A DNA stretch of 64,000 bases from Allolobophora icterica (GCA_963556255.1 OY744615.1:7959169-8023168), one strand, 5' to 3'. Shown: positions 40,371 through 51,536, counted from the first letter of the stretch. The notes: generated by a model from the letters alone, not told the origin. Made by a program: numbers and translations.

Positions 40371-42054
40371 TCAACAATTTTGCGAACAGGAGGGTTTCTA
40401 GCCCAACAGCTAGCTCAGATCTCTGTTGTCCTCCTGCGGACTACTCCTCTCGGCCACTCAGACTGTGGGCCTCTCCAAATCGCTCCATTTGTACTACAAA
40501 AAGTGATCTGCACCTCTACGAACACCATGATGCACTTGTTTACGTAAGACATTGAACTCCCTCTTCCTCCTGAGGACTATTGTCCCTTGGTTACTCATCA
40601 CTCCTCGCGAGTCACAAAAGTCCTCCTCATTTCAGCAACCAGTATCGCTTCTAGAATGGCGACTGACTCACAACAATGTTATCCTCTTGCGAACCTACAT
40701 TGCTTAAGAGAGCAGCTGTGAGTTACATCTCCTTATTTGAAAAATTTATATTATCGGTATACTACTACAGTCTGACAGATAACGGTACAATTCTATGAAG
40801 ATGACTAAGATTGAAAATGAAATACAAAATGTGATGTCAAAACTTGAGTAACAATTCCTTGTTACCCACTAATCTCTGTCTGGCTAGTGATAATTTTCCT
40901 ATTCCAGTGAGTACTATCGCAAAGTTAATAAGTCTTACGCATGCATAGATTGTAATTAACTTATTAGCTAATTGTTACCCCTCATGTTTGAGAAAAAGAT
41001 TCACCTGAATTCTGTTACTTGGATGAGGACTACATTACCTATCTTGGCTGTCTTGCAAGAATTACGGACACCATTGTATCACTTTAAGTCATTAACTAGA
41101 TATCATGTAACTCAGTCAAGAATCATGAATGTGGTTATTTACCTTAACTTGTGTTATTTAAGTTGATTCACTACGGATGAGTGAATGAGTCCATACAATG
41201 GGGCCTTAATATCTGCTGATTTATTGCATTTGTTTGGTTCTGTCTAATTGACTCATGGATGGATGCACAATGGTGGATAACTTGAATATAATATCCTACG
41301 GAGGAGATAGTCACCGCTTAGACACCTTGTCTTTCCTTCATTTGTGTTATTTAACTTGTGTTATTTACCTTAACTTGTGTTATTTAAGTTGATTCACTAC
41401 GGAGGAGTGTTCACTGACCTTGTTTGCTATTATGATCTTGTTGTTATACACACGGCACTGTTATAGCCTTGTGCCTTGTCTTTCCTTGATTTGTGTTATT
41501 TAACTTGTGTTATTTACCTTAACTTGTGTTATTTAAGTTGATTCACTACGGATGAGTGTTCATTGACCTTGTTTGCTATTATGATCTTGTTGTTATACAC
41601 ACGGCACTGTTATAGCCTTGTGCCTTGTCTTTCCTTGATTTGTGTTATTTAACTTGTGTTATTTACCTTAACTTGTGTTATTTAAGTTGATTCACTACGG
41701 ATGAGTGTTCACTGACCTTGTTTGCTATTATGATCTTGTTGTTATACACACGGCACTGTTATAGCCTTGTGCCATTACAGCTTGATTTCACCATGATTAG
41801 TTAAGTATAATTCTTATGAAGAATACCCTATTGAAAGTTGCATATGCTGTAGCATGAATCTTTGGTTGCTTTTTAAGCGGATCTAGAACTAGCACCACAA
41901 TATCTAGGAGTATTGCGTATATACCAACCTGTCGGCGCTTACTCCTCTCCGGGACTCCAGTTGTGACCAATTACCAAGAATACGGGAAGAGACTTCGGCT
42001 GCAAGATGCACTGACCCTACTAAGGCTCCGCACCCCATAGGCGAGGACTCTAGT
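40371..42054 (+). other. inter-ORF spacer of the retrotransposon
   Basis: A non-coding spacer of 1.7 kb, unusually long for an element of this type. It holds the 149-bp tandem array and AT-rich sequence. An upstream partial copy of the repeat (TTACCTTAACTTGTGTTATT, then GATTCACTACGGATGAG) is at about 41137-41185. ORF2 translation would need reinitiation, an internal entry site or a separate RNA; nothing in the sequence decides which. Confidence 0.6.
41326..41780 (+). repeat. 149-bp tandem repeat, three copies
   Basis: Units contain TTGTGTTATTTAACTTGTGT, GATTCACTACGGATGAGTGT and TATACACACGGCACTGTTAT. The CACTAC landmark ends at 41400, 41549 and 41698, giving an exact period of 149 bp. Copies are nearly identical (GGAGGAG versus GGATGAG is one difference), so the array is young. 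Within each unit CTTGTGTTATTTA itself repeats two or three times. Confidence 0.9.
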
Positions 42055-45000
42055 ATGGATAACAAACATGTGAGAATGATTGATGATAATGATGGCTTTA
42101 TTTATACTGACTCTTCTGACTCTGGTGGGGATGCAGACTCGATACTAAACTTGCAAATTGTGCAGGATCTTGAACTTCAGGTCTTCTTACCTGTAACTGA
42201 AACTAATGGCTCTGATACTAACGATAATATTGACCCGGACCAAAATTTTTATAGATCCACATCATGGACTAGTGATTACACTGCCTTAGATGTTCTAGAA
42301 AAAAATTTGATATTTCTTGAAAAGAAAAATTCATCCTTAACGATAGTACACATAAACGGCAGGAGTATCACGCATAAAATTGATCAAATTAGTGAAATAG
42401 CGAATAAAACAAACGCTGATATAATTGCACTTACAGAGACCTGGCTGGAGGAAAATTTACTGGATACGATTCATATAGCAGAATATGTCTTCATTGGTAA
42501 AGCTAGAGAAAGAGGCAGGGGCGGAGGGGTTGGCTTCCTTATCAAGGAATCCCTGAACTATCAAATTTTAGATCTAAGAGAAGAGAGAGGGCAAGAAGAA
42601 AATTTTGAAAGCCTATTTATAAAGCTCAACTTAAAGAATACTACTCCTGTTATTGGTGTCATTTATAGAGCCCCTGGACAGGGACTTGAAGGCTTCATTA
42701 CTGGCCTTGATCAACTCATGTCAAATTTGAAACCTAAATCCAAAGACATAATTCTTCTTGGAGACTTCAACGTTGATCTGTTGAGAGTCAATGATCACAA
42801 AGAAACAGGTCTATACTACAACACTATACTTGCACACCATTACCTCCCTGCCATTACCAAGCCGACACGAATTACTTCTGATACAAAGACCTTAATAGAT
42901 AATATATTTTCCACTGCCTGGTCCAGGCTGATTATGGCTTCAATTATTGTCTCTGATTTATCCGATCATTTTCCCATCCTAGCCCAGTTCTCATTTGATA
43001 GCAGCTCCACCATCCAATCCATGAATAAAGAGCGTAGATCTATAACTCCCTATGGACTAAAAAAATTTGCTGATACTCTAATGGGGGAGGGATGGGAGCT
43101 GGTAGCTGAGTACTCCACACAAGGAAGGGTTAATGATGCTTATGATTCCTTCTTTCATATATATAAACAGGCATATAACGATGCGTTCCCTCTTCAGTCT
43201 GAAGGCAAAGGAAAAAACAATAAGTTAAGAAAACCATGGATGACCTCGGGACTATTAAAATCCACTAGGAAAAAGAACCGATTATATGTAAAATACTTAA
43301 AAAAACCCACCTCTGATAATAAAAGCAAATTCACCCTATATCGAAACAAATTCAAAACTTTAAGATTAGCTGCTGAGCGTAGTTATTACGCAGAAGAATT
43401 TCTAAAACATCAAAATGACCTCAAGTCAACTTGGAAACTAATTCGTTCTGCCTTGCAGCTTGATAACAGGCGCATGAAAATAGACTCCTTGGTAATACAG
43501 AACATCAATACAGAAGATCCTAAAATTATAGCGAATAGATTTAATGAATATTTTATTAATATCTCGAATGACCTAGTTAGCAAACTACCTCTTCCTTCCA
43601 CAAATTACGAGGACTACATGCCTGCTACTAATCCATCATCCATGGGTTTGTTACTGACTTCGCAGGAAGAAATATTGAACATTGGACATAGCATAAAAAA
43701 AACTCATACGAAGGGGCTCGATGGCATTGATCCGTATATAGCGTTGCCCAACTTACACTTAATTACATACCCCCTGATGGTAATCATTAATTCTTCACTA
43801 TCAAATGGTATTGTGCCGGATCAATTAAAAACGGCTAAGGTAATACCTATTTTTAAAAAGGGCAATAAACAAAATTGTGAAAATTATCGACCAATATCTG
43901 TTTTACCATTTTTTGCTAAGTTTTTTGAAAAAATAATGCATCATAGGCTAAGCTCATTTATCACTAAGACTAAAGCTCTTCACCCCTCCCAACATGGGTT
44001 CCAGACCGGGCATTCTACATTTATGGCGCTCCTCGACATGGAGGATAAAATCTCTAAGGCACTGGATAACAATGAATATGCAGTAGGGGTGTTCATCGAT
44101 GTAGCCAAGGCTTTTGATTGTGTAGATCATGCAATACTAATAGATAAGCTAGCCAACTTCGGAATTAGGGGGGTCCAGCTCACTTGGTTTAAAAGCTACT
44201 TAGAATCACGTACTCAAGTAGTAAGTTGTAATGGGACACTCTCTTTGCCGGGAATTATAACCTCGGGGGTACCTCAAGGATCGAACTTGGGGCCTCTTCT
44301 CTTCCTATTGTATATAAATGACCTTGCAAAGATCTCTACGTCTCTTCACTTTGTACTCTTTGCGGATGACACGAATATTTTCCAATCTGGCACCTCTTGG
44401 GCAACACTCATGGAATCTGTTAACAGGGAGCTTACCATAGTCAATGACTGGTTTACTGCAAACAAATTGACACTCAACATAGGAAAAACAAATTACATAA
44501 TTTTTAAATCTTATAGGAAAATTAGGCCAATAATTGGTAACCTATCCATTAATAGCGATCCTATCGCCAAAGTAGACTCAGCCAAGTTTCTGGGCGTCTT
44601 CATAGACCAACATCTTACTTGGAAAACCCATATTAATTACATCTCCTTAAAGATAGCAAAAAATATTGGAATAATTTCGAGAGTAGCAAAAATCCTTCCT
44701 AAAACTATCAGACTGAGTCTTTACAATACCCTGATCCTTCCTTATCTTAGCTATTGTAACTTACTATGGGCCTCAACTTATGAATCTCATCTTACGAAGT
44801 TATTTCTGCTGCAGAAAAGAGCAATTCGAATGATAGAGGGGGCAGGTCGAAATGAGCACTCTAAACCTATATTTAAAAATCTTAAGCTTCTGAATCTTAA
44901 ACAGATTAACACCTTCCAAATTGCCGAACTGCTTTATTCCTATAGTCATAATCTCCTACCAGACTCTTTTGAGGGCTATTTCACTTTAAACTCAGCAGTA

Positions 45001-45183
45001 CATGAACACTACACTAGAGGTGCTGCACTCTACCGACCAATTAAAACAAGAACAAACTTGAGAAAATTCAGCATTAAATCAAATGGTCCACAAATTTGGA
45101 ACTCGATGCCATTAGAAGTTAGAAATGCTAAAAGTAAGTTTATCTTTAAAAAGAGCCTAAAAAAATATTTAATCAATGAATAA
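42055..45183 (+). CDS. retrotransposon ORF2: AP-like endonuclease and reverse transcriptase, 1042 aa
   Basis: The enzyme for target-primed reverse transcription. After an acidic N-terminal extension of about 95 residues comes an exonuclease-endonuclease-phosphatase domain: HINGRSI, TETWL (E128), VIYRAPGQ, GDFN (D237, N239) and SDHFP (D304, H305). Reverse transcriptase follows: RPISVLPFFAKFFEKIM, FIDVAKAFDCVDH (D682), SGVPQGSNLGPLLFLLYIND, FADDTNIF (D771, D772) and FLGVFIDQHLTW. It ends with IWNSMPLEVRNAKSKFIFKK, the usual L2/CR1 tail. All catalytic residues are present, with no stops or frameshifts. Clade assignment (L2/CR1 side) rests on motif style and should be tested by a tree. Confidence 0.9.
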   Translation: MDNKHVRMIDDNDGFIYTDSSDSGGDADSILNLQIVQDLELQVFLPVTETNGSDTNDNIDPDQNFYRSTSWTSDYTALDVLEKNLIFLEKKNSSLTIVHINGRSITHKIDQISEIANKTNADIIALTETWLEENLLDTIHIAEYVFIGKARERGRGGGVGFLIKESLNYQILDLREERGQEENFESLFIKLNLKNTTPVIGVIYRAPGQGLEGFITGLDQLMSNLKPKSKDIILLGDFNVDLLRVNDHKETGLYYNTILAHHYLPAITKPTRITSDTKTLIDNIFSTAWSRLIMASIIVSDLSDHFPILAQFSFDSSSTIQSMNKERRSITPYGLKKFADTLMGEGWELVAEYSTQGRVNDAYDSFFHIYKQAYNDAFPLQSEGKGKNNKLRKPWMTSGLLKSTRKKNRLYVKYLKKPTSDNKSKFTLYRNKFKTLRLAAERSYYAEEFLKHQNDLKSTWKLIRSALQLDNRRMKIDSLVIQNINTEDPKIIANRFNEYFINISNDLVSKLPLPSTNYEDYMPATNPSSMGLLLTSQEEILNIGHSIKKTHTKGLDGIDPYIALPNLHLITYPLMVIINSSLSNGIVPDQLKTAKVIPIFKKGNKQNCENYRPISVLPFFAKFFEKIMHHRLSSFITKTKALHPSQHGFQTGHSTFMALLDMEDKISKALDNNEYAVGVFIDVAKAFDCVDHAILIDKLANFGIRGVQLTWFKSYLESRTQVVSCNGTLSLPGIITSGVPQGSNLGPLLFLLYINDLAKISTSLHFVLFADDTNIFQSGTSWATLMESVNRELTIVNDWFTANKLTLNIGKTNYIIFKSYRKIRPIIGNLSINSDPIAKVDSAKFLGVFIDQHLTWKTHINYISLKIAKNIGIISRVAKILPKTIRLSLYNTLILPYLSYCNLLWASTYESHLTKLFLLQKRAIRMIEGAGRNEHSKPIFKNLKLLNLKQINTFQIAELLYSYSHNLLPDSFEGYFTLNSAVHEHYTRGAALYRPIKTRTNLRKFSIKSNGPQIWNSMPLEVRNAKSKFIFKKSLKKYLINE

Positions 45184-45825
45184 TTAACCTGCAGCATATA
45201 CTCCCTGGATCGACTTGAGTAAACTTGGTCTAGGTCACAATGGGGTCAAGTATAAGAGTCTCGTATCGCTCATCGTATACTCCTTGGTAACTTGGTTCAA
45301 GTTATTGGTTGTTACTTTAAGCGATTGACTAGAGTCCCAGTAGGGACTTACTGTAGCCTGCTTTGGTAGGCTTCTTTTACTTAGTTCTTTCTTTTTGGGT
45401 TCATTTTTGTTTTTTTGTTTCTCCATTTTTCCATTTCTTGTTGTTCTTTCATAATTCATAATTAAGTTTAGTTAAGACCTAACTGAGTACTTAATCAAAT
45501 GCACTTCTTAACAGATGTTGAATCCGTCAATGGATCATCTTAGCTGCCATAATTCTAAAAAGTAAATTAAATAATAGGGCATCCCTGGTTTAGCGGGACT
45601 TCCATCCCTTTAGGGTTACCCTTTGGTATTTAAGACAACAGGATATGCATAATATACCACAAGCCACACACTCTTAATTTTAACAAATGTTCTTACTCTT
45701 GATTTTGTCGGACAGTAAAACAATGCTACACTAGACATAATACATTTGGCTGATGTTCATAACTTGGTTAAAAATTGTCATGAGTACCAATAAAGATTTA
45801 TTGAATTGAATTGAATTGAATTGAA
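45184..45825 (+). other. retrotransposon 3' untranslated region with (TTGAA)n end
   Basis: Non-coding. It ends CATGAGTACCAATAAAGATT, then TTATTGAATTGAATTGAATTGAA. The simple-repeat end is typical of L2/CR1-like elements, which use it for priming instead of poly(A). Confidence 0.75.
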
Positions 45826-46262
45826 TACGCTATCGGCTAGTTTTCCGAAACAAATTAGAGGTGAGTATACGCTACAGTATTTTTGGGAGTATACGCTACA
45901 GTATTTTAATATAAATATATATAAATTTTTGTGAGGTGAGTATTAGGGGTCCACCGGTAAGACATTTTCAGCCGGAAACCGAATCCGAGTATTTGGATGT
46001 ATTTTTGCCGGAACCGGTAACGAACCGGTAACGAACCGGGTACCATTTGTTCCATATGCGAAGCTTCACATATTCATGTAATAAGAAATTATCGACATAA
46101 ATTTTGTGTACTTGTAATAAGTGACTAATACAATTTGAATTGTAGTCATTTCTGTGCAGTTGTGACGCAATATTGTTGCAAAAAAATTTCTGTAAAAACT
46201 TATTCAATAAACTAACGTATATAAAATTAGAAATGTTGAACCTTAAAACAATTACACAGAAA
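45826..46262. mobile_element. second copy of nested hAT pair, split by the LINE and internally inverted
   Basis: 45826-46163 repeats 38460-38796 almost base for base (one visible difference, CTTGTAATAAG versus CTTGTATTAAG), including the inner element's left end and its GTGAGTAT target copy. From about 46164 to 46262 the sequence is the reverse complement of 38797-38905 instead of a continuation. After that it stops at GTTACGCCCC. The missing left end of this copy is probably the CAGGGCT at 39068-39074. Confidence 0.85.
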
Positions 46263-46339
46263 AGTTACGCCCCTGTACAAGTATATCAATGTGTAATTTG
46301 CTGTAACTCTCTGCGGTTTGTCAGACTGTTCCAATAAAC

Positions 46340-46375
<36 letters not shown>

Positions 46376-46640
46376 GTTTATCAATGTGTAATTTGCTGTA
46401 ACTCTCTGCGGTTTGTCACTCTCCACTTTTTGGGCTGGGGTAGCGTACCCCCACTTTTTTTAACAATGCCAATCAATATTTTATTATTGAGCCTTTCCAG
46501 AGATCGCAGTCTCCGCCTTGCTTCGTGTGTGTAAGAAATTGGTACCCCCTACTTTTAGACCAAAGTTACGCCCCTGTACAAGTATATCAATGTGTAATTT
46601 GCTGTAACTCTCTGCGGTTTGTCAGACTGTTCCAATAAAC

Positions 46641-46681
<41 letters not shown>

Positions 46682-46779
46682 TACCCCCTACTTTTAGACC
46701 AAAGTTACGCCCCTGTACAAGTATATCAATGTGTAATTTGCTGTAACTCTCTGCGGTTTGTCAGACTGTTCCAATAAAC

Positions 46780-46838
<59 letters not shown>

Positions 46839-46894
46839 TATTCGTTTATTGGAACAGTCTGACAATATATATATTCGTTTATTGGAACAGTCTG

Positions 46895-46940
<46 letters not shown>

Positions 46941-47213
46941 TATATATATATTCGTTTATTGGAACAGTCTGACAAACCGCAGAGAGTTACAGCAAATTAC
47001 ACATTGATATACTTGTACAGGGGCGTAACTTTGGTCTAAAAGTAGGGGGTACCAATTTCTTACACACACGAAGCAAGGCGGAGACTGCGATCTCTGGGAA
47101 GGCTCAATAATAAAATATTGATTGGCATTGTTAAAAAAAGTGGGGGTACGCTACTCCAGCCCAAAAAGTGGAGGGTACTGGTACCATTCGTACCCCCACA
47201 AATCACGCCTATG
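46263..47213. mobile_element. large AT-centred palindrome of CAGGGGCGTAACTTTGG elements
   Basis: The left arm (46430-46800) and right arm (46835-47170) are reverse complements around an (AT)n core. Shared blocks are TTGGAACAGTCTGACAAACC, GTACAGGGGCGTAACTTTGG, ACGAAGCAAGGCGGAGACTG and AATAAAATATTGATTGGCAT. Extra direct copies of the inner block are at 46263-46345, 46375-46425, 46561-46647 and 46701-46790. The element itself runs from CAGGGGCGTAACTTTGG to CAAATCACGCCTATG, as at 51344-51535. Complex rearranged DNA transposon cluster; assembly error is possible. Confidence 0.65.
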
Positions 47214-47819
<606 letters not shown>

Positions 47820-47949
47820 AATGGGCGGTTGAATATAAAATATATCGCATATATAAGTTGTGAAATTTATATTTAGAGGTGTTTAAGGAGTTCCCTGTGT
47901 CACCGTGGATTGCTTTCAAGCATTAGTTGCATTATATTACATTTTAGAG

Positions 47950-48057
47950 ACACCGTGTGTTTAATTAAGATATTGATTGTACTTTCGTGTTTCAATGTAA
48001 TCTTAGTGCGTCTGTCGGTTTGAAATAATAAAGAATATAATTATTATTATAATTATA
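47950..48057 (+). repeat. SINE 3' fragment (same family as 14541-14756)
   Basis: CCGTGTGTTTAATTAAGATA ... GGTTTGAAATAATAAAGAAT followed by (ATT)n. It matches the last 105 bp of the SINE at 14541-14756 with few differences and is 5'-truncated. Confidence 0.75.
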
Positions 48058-48304
48058 CAACACACGCACACAAACGCACGCACACAAAGACACACAACTA
48101 CACCGACAACACAGAACAACCGCAACATGCAGAATCCATCCCATCGTCCCTCAGGCAGAACACTTGCCGCCAGCAAATCCACAGGCACCTATAGAAACAC
48201 AGTAAAACCACGAAGATTATTAACGTTACAAAAGATAGTATCATGAAATGAAAGAATAAAATAAAATTCTCCTTACGGGGCGGGCCCTATTAGTCACATA
48301 CTGT

Positions 48305-48546
48305 GAGGCGTAGTGGCTCAGTGGTAAGTTCGGCGCCTTGTGACCGGAGGGTTGAAGGTTCGAATCCCACTCTAGCCGCTGCGTACGGACCTTGGGCAAG
48401 TCCTTCACTCGCAATTGCTCGTGGCGCTTCGGCGTGAAAATTCCGACACAGTGTACCAATGCTGTAGTCGGGAGCGCCTCTGAGTAGTAGTAGACTTCGA
48501 TCGAGAGGCGCTATAGAAATATCCGGAATAAAAAAATAAAAAAAAA
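48305..48546 (+). repeat. tRNA-derived SINE, family A second copy
   Basis: Near-identical to 32623-32862: same A-box and B-box (GTTCGAATCCCACTCTAGCC), same GGCGCTTCGGCGTGAAAATT and same tail with GAGAGGCGCTATAGAAATA. A small CGAT duplication distinguishes it. A possible short target repeat, ACATAC, occurs on both sides. Confidence 0.85.
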
Positions 48547-48780
48547 CATACATCAGGAAGCTTTATGTTTCGTTGCGCTCACCTGCTTGTGAAGCTATAT
48601 ATGCAGATGCCGCGCTTCTGCCGCGCTTCCGACTCAAACCCATTATATCTTATCAAGTTATCATGGCTCGAACCTTCCTCTAAGAGCTTACATTTTACTT
48701 ATTTATTTACAGTCTTCAGCTTCACGTATGTGCTGTTGTATTTAGCTTCGTCCAGGAAACATTTTCAAAATGTCTTAAAA

Positions 48781-48968
48781 TGCACTTGAATATCTAGATG
48801 AGTTAGATTGTCAAGCGAGCAGCGCCTTTGTGAGATGGCCGATTTGAACGCGCTATATTGAGTGGCTGGATACAAACATACATAGCTGACTTATAAGGCG
48901 CCATATATAAATGGCTTGACACACAAAAATGCATACACACACATACATACCATGCATACATAGTACAT
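48781..48968. other. LINE/SINE tail fragments
   Basis: Contains CGCTATATTGAGTGGCTGG and AAGGCGCCATATATAAATGG, relatives of the common GCGCTATATAAAT tail. No gene. Confidence 0.4.
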
Positions 48969-49634
48969 TGTTACATGCTTGCCCTCTTGTATTATAGTTA
49001 CTCTATGGTGTCTTGGTTATATACATGTATAGGCTTGACCAGTTCCTGATAGGGAGTGGCATTAGCTCGGGGACTATAAAAGGAAGGTTTCTTCAGGAGT
49101 GGAGAGCTTGGCGTGATGTTCATGACCTGACGAGGTCTCTCTGTGTATTTAAGATTTATGCCAGGTCTCAGTTGTATTTCTATGTTCTACAGGAGAGCCT
49201 AAGGCAAAGTTCTTTTTTCTATTAAGTTCGTTGTTTCGTTGTCCTATGAGGCCGACAGCGCTGCTATTTTCTGAGTATTTCTGAGGTGTATGTTAAGCGT
49301 ACTCTTCTTTCATGAAGAGGTTTTGATGTTGCTATGAGGCGTATGTTAAATATCCTCTTCGTCGGTTGAAGAAGAGTTTTCGTTACGACGTTTGATGTGC
49401 AACTCTTCTACTGGTGAAGGAGTTTCAGTTGTTGTCGCTACTGCGGTTCCTGTGCAACTCTTCGACAGTGTAAGACTTTGTTTTCATGTCTAAGTTCGTA
49501 TCGTATGTGACAGACATTTTCTTGAACGTTACGAAGCTTGTATTTTAGTAAATAACGATTTTGTTGTAAATAAGATATTTTAAATCATACCTCTAGACCG
49601 AGCTATTTTCTTTAAATTTTAAGGGGACCTAACA
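48969..49634 (+). mobile_element. solo LTR, 666 bp, target duplication ACAT
   Basis: Begins TGTTACATGCTTGCCC and ends AAGGGGACCTAACA, giving the classic TG...CA ends as a 5-bp inverted repeat TGTTA/TAACA. The 4-mer ACAT flanks both sides (48965-48968 and 49635-49638). It has a TATA box at 49075 and AT-rich sequence with AATAA-like text near the end. No internal gag/pol follows or precedes, so it is a solo LTR left by recombination. A 4-bp duplication is compatible with Copia, BEL or Gypsy types. Confidence 0.75.
49075..49083 (+). promoter_or_regulatory. TATA box of the solo LTR
   Basis: GGGGACTATAAAAGGAAGG, a strong TATA consensus about 106 bp from the LTR start, where a retroviral-type U3 promoter is expected. 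It could act as a stray promoter in host tissue. Confidence 0.6.
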
Positions 49635-49638
49635 ACAT

Positions 49639-51180
49639 AGGCCTACATACATTAAACCACTTCTTGGCCGACTACGCAATCGTCCTATCTCCTTGCTTGG
49701 TCTTTTCAAGATGATGACAAAAGCCAACTGCACGAAGACACCAGCCATCTACATAGACCATCATCACATTATTGATTGATTACCATTTATGATTAGATTA
49801 CCATAGAGCACAGAGGCTAATAAGACGGTCCTCTATCGACCTTATATTCAAATAAACCACGTGATATAATATCAAAACGATCCATGTGCACAGAACAATC
49901 AAGTGGTAATTAGATATGTCGTCCAAAAACACCACTGTCTCCATACATCTTAACGAACATGCTCCTTTATTACCAAATCAAGCTCTCACTCTAACAATTC
50001 TTCGTATAATTACAATCTCCAGACTAAAATCTTTCCATCGACGCCTTGAGTGCCCGTATAAATGCACACGTGATCATCAGTCACGTGTTGCTTACTGCCC
50101 TCAAATCTGCCACAGATAAATAATATCTCCTTCTACATAGAGCCTAGCTACGGCTAAAGAGGTTTTATTCGGATCCTGGCTGGTTAATTCCCGATCCTCT
50201 TCGCTCTCTCTCTCTCTGGAAAACCATAAACCAGCTGTTTTATCGGAACTCCACCAGCCACTTCCATACTCTCTTCCATCTTCTTCAATAGCCCAACCGT
50301 CTGTTCTTCTTTTCGGGTAAAATTACCAGCCCACCGTCTCTAAGTTCCAGAGGACTTAACGGTTTGCGATTTGTTCTAATGGCTTCAGTGACTTAGGCCC
50401 TATTAATTTTTTGCAATGCGATTTTCCGTAGAATTAAGCGACCATCGTCTGGTGCTCTATGCATCATGAAAACGACGCTTGAAAAGTTATATTAGATAAT
50501 TAGATCTTTTACCTATCGATGAATCATGTCATATAGCCTATACCTTATATTGTTCAATTTGTTATTAAAACAATGAAACAATTCTTACGTTTAATTTCGA
50601 CTTTCTGTCTGCTTTGATCTTCTCTTCGAGGTTTTAATTCGTGTTGATATGTCAGTTGTTCAACGATTTGTGATTCTTGGATTTAACAGTTTATTACGTG
50701 GAACTTCGATCGAAATTTTCGATGGTTTCTGGTTTAAATGACAATTTCTTGGCACCAGTCGAGTTTTTGTCGATTTGCGTCTTCAAAAAAGCACCTAAAT
50801 GCATTGCTTTCGTTGAATTTCGAAGTTTTTTCTGACATTTTCGGTGATTTTCTGTTCGAAATGTTTCGCCTGATCTCTTCCAAGTCGAGTTATCAAAATA
50901 GTTTCTGAGGCACGGAACAATGGGACCAAATATGACGTCAGGAGAGATATAATCGCAAAATGACGTATTTATTGCATATATTATGGCAAGAGTATTGTCG
51001 TTTTAATTCTTCGATGAAGTAAGTAATTTACCGGCCATGGCACATTCTGGCCTACTAGTACTTTTTCTACGTCCAAGAGAATCTTTGCTAGCCGTAAAGG
51101 GGAATCTTTGCTAGCGTAGTAGTAGCGCCCCCTAAACGATTAAAAATGGTCTGCTTGCAACGCAAATCACGTGTAGGCCT
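49639..51180. other. 1.5 kb with no recognised gene or repeat
   Basis: Moderately AT-rich. Short open frames such as 49916-50119 show no family text. I see no splice-bounded exon or transposon ends. Confidence 0.45.
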
Positions 51181-51182
51181 AC

Positions 51183-51536
51183 CCATAGGCGTAATATTCA
51201 GGAGATACGATGGGTACCCACACCCCACTTTTTGACTGGAAGGTACCGTATAACGCCCATTTTTGATACGCAGAACGAACAATTCCCGTTATTATTTCTC
51301 AGAAGACCTTCATTTGAGCCCTTAAAACATAAGACAATTAGGCAGGGGCGTAACTTTGGTCTAGAAAGTGGGGGTATCAATTTCTTACATATACGAAGCA
51401 AGGCTGAGACTGCGATCTTTGGGACAATAATAAAATATTGATTGGCATTGTTCAAAAATTGGGGGTACGTTCCCCAGTTCAAAAGTGGGGGTACGGGTAC
51501 CCCTCGTAGGCTACCCCCACAAATCACGCCTATGTA
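51183..51536. mobile_element. CATAGGCGT element cluster
   Basis: A left piece starts CATAGGCGTAATATTC. A second, internal element starts at about 51344 with CAGGGGCGTAACTTTGG and ends CAAATCACGCCTATG at 51535. Its body (ACGAAGCAAGGCTGAGACTG, AATAAAATATTGATTGGCAT) matches the palindrome at 46430-47213. The ends are imperfect inverted repeats (CAGGGGCGTAACTTTGG versus CATAGGCGTGATTTG). No clean target duplication. Non-coding. Confidence 0.6.

Larger units (their letters stand above)
39075..45825 (+). mobile_element. full-length non-LTR retrotransposon (L2/CR1-like), about 6.75 kb
   Basis: Boundaries: the right end is the terminal (TTGAA)n simple repeat (45801-45825) after ACCAATAAAGATTTA, followed at 45826 by hAT sequence. 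The left end is set where hAT-like CAGGGCT (39068-39074) gives way to AAGATGGCGTTAGGC. It carries ORF1 (39537-40370), a spacer with 149-bp tandem repeats, and ORF2 (42055-45183), all on the plus strand and all intact. It lies inside the second copy of the outer hAT. Comparing the two hAT copies, about 25 bp of target appear deleted, and no target duplication is seen. Intact ORFs suggest a young element. Confidence 0.8.

Noticed and set aside
41326..41780. CRISPR-like array
   Set aside because: Units are contiguous 149-bp direct repeats without unique spacers, in a eukaryotic LINE.
38602..46207. Apparent conserved protein shared by 38602-38889 and 45968-46207
   Set aside because: The two frames match because the nested hAT DNA is duplicated. 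The DNA is equally conserved outside the frame, and no domain is present.
48101..48190. A second LDL-receptor class A exon on the minus strand (Cys-rich text)
   Set aside because: Cysteine spacing does not fit, and the frame with most cysteines has a stop.
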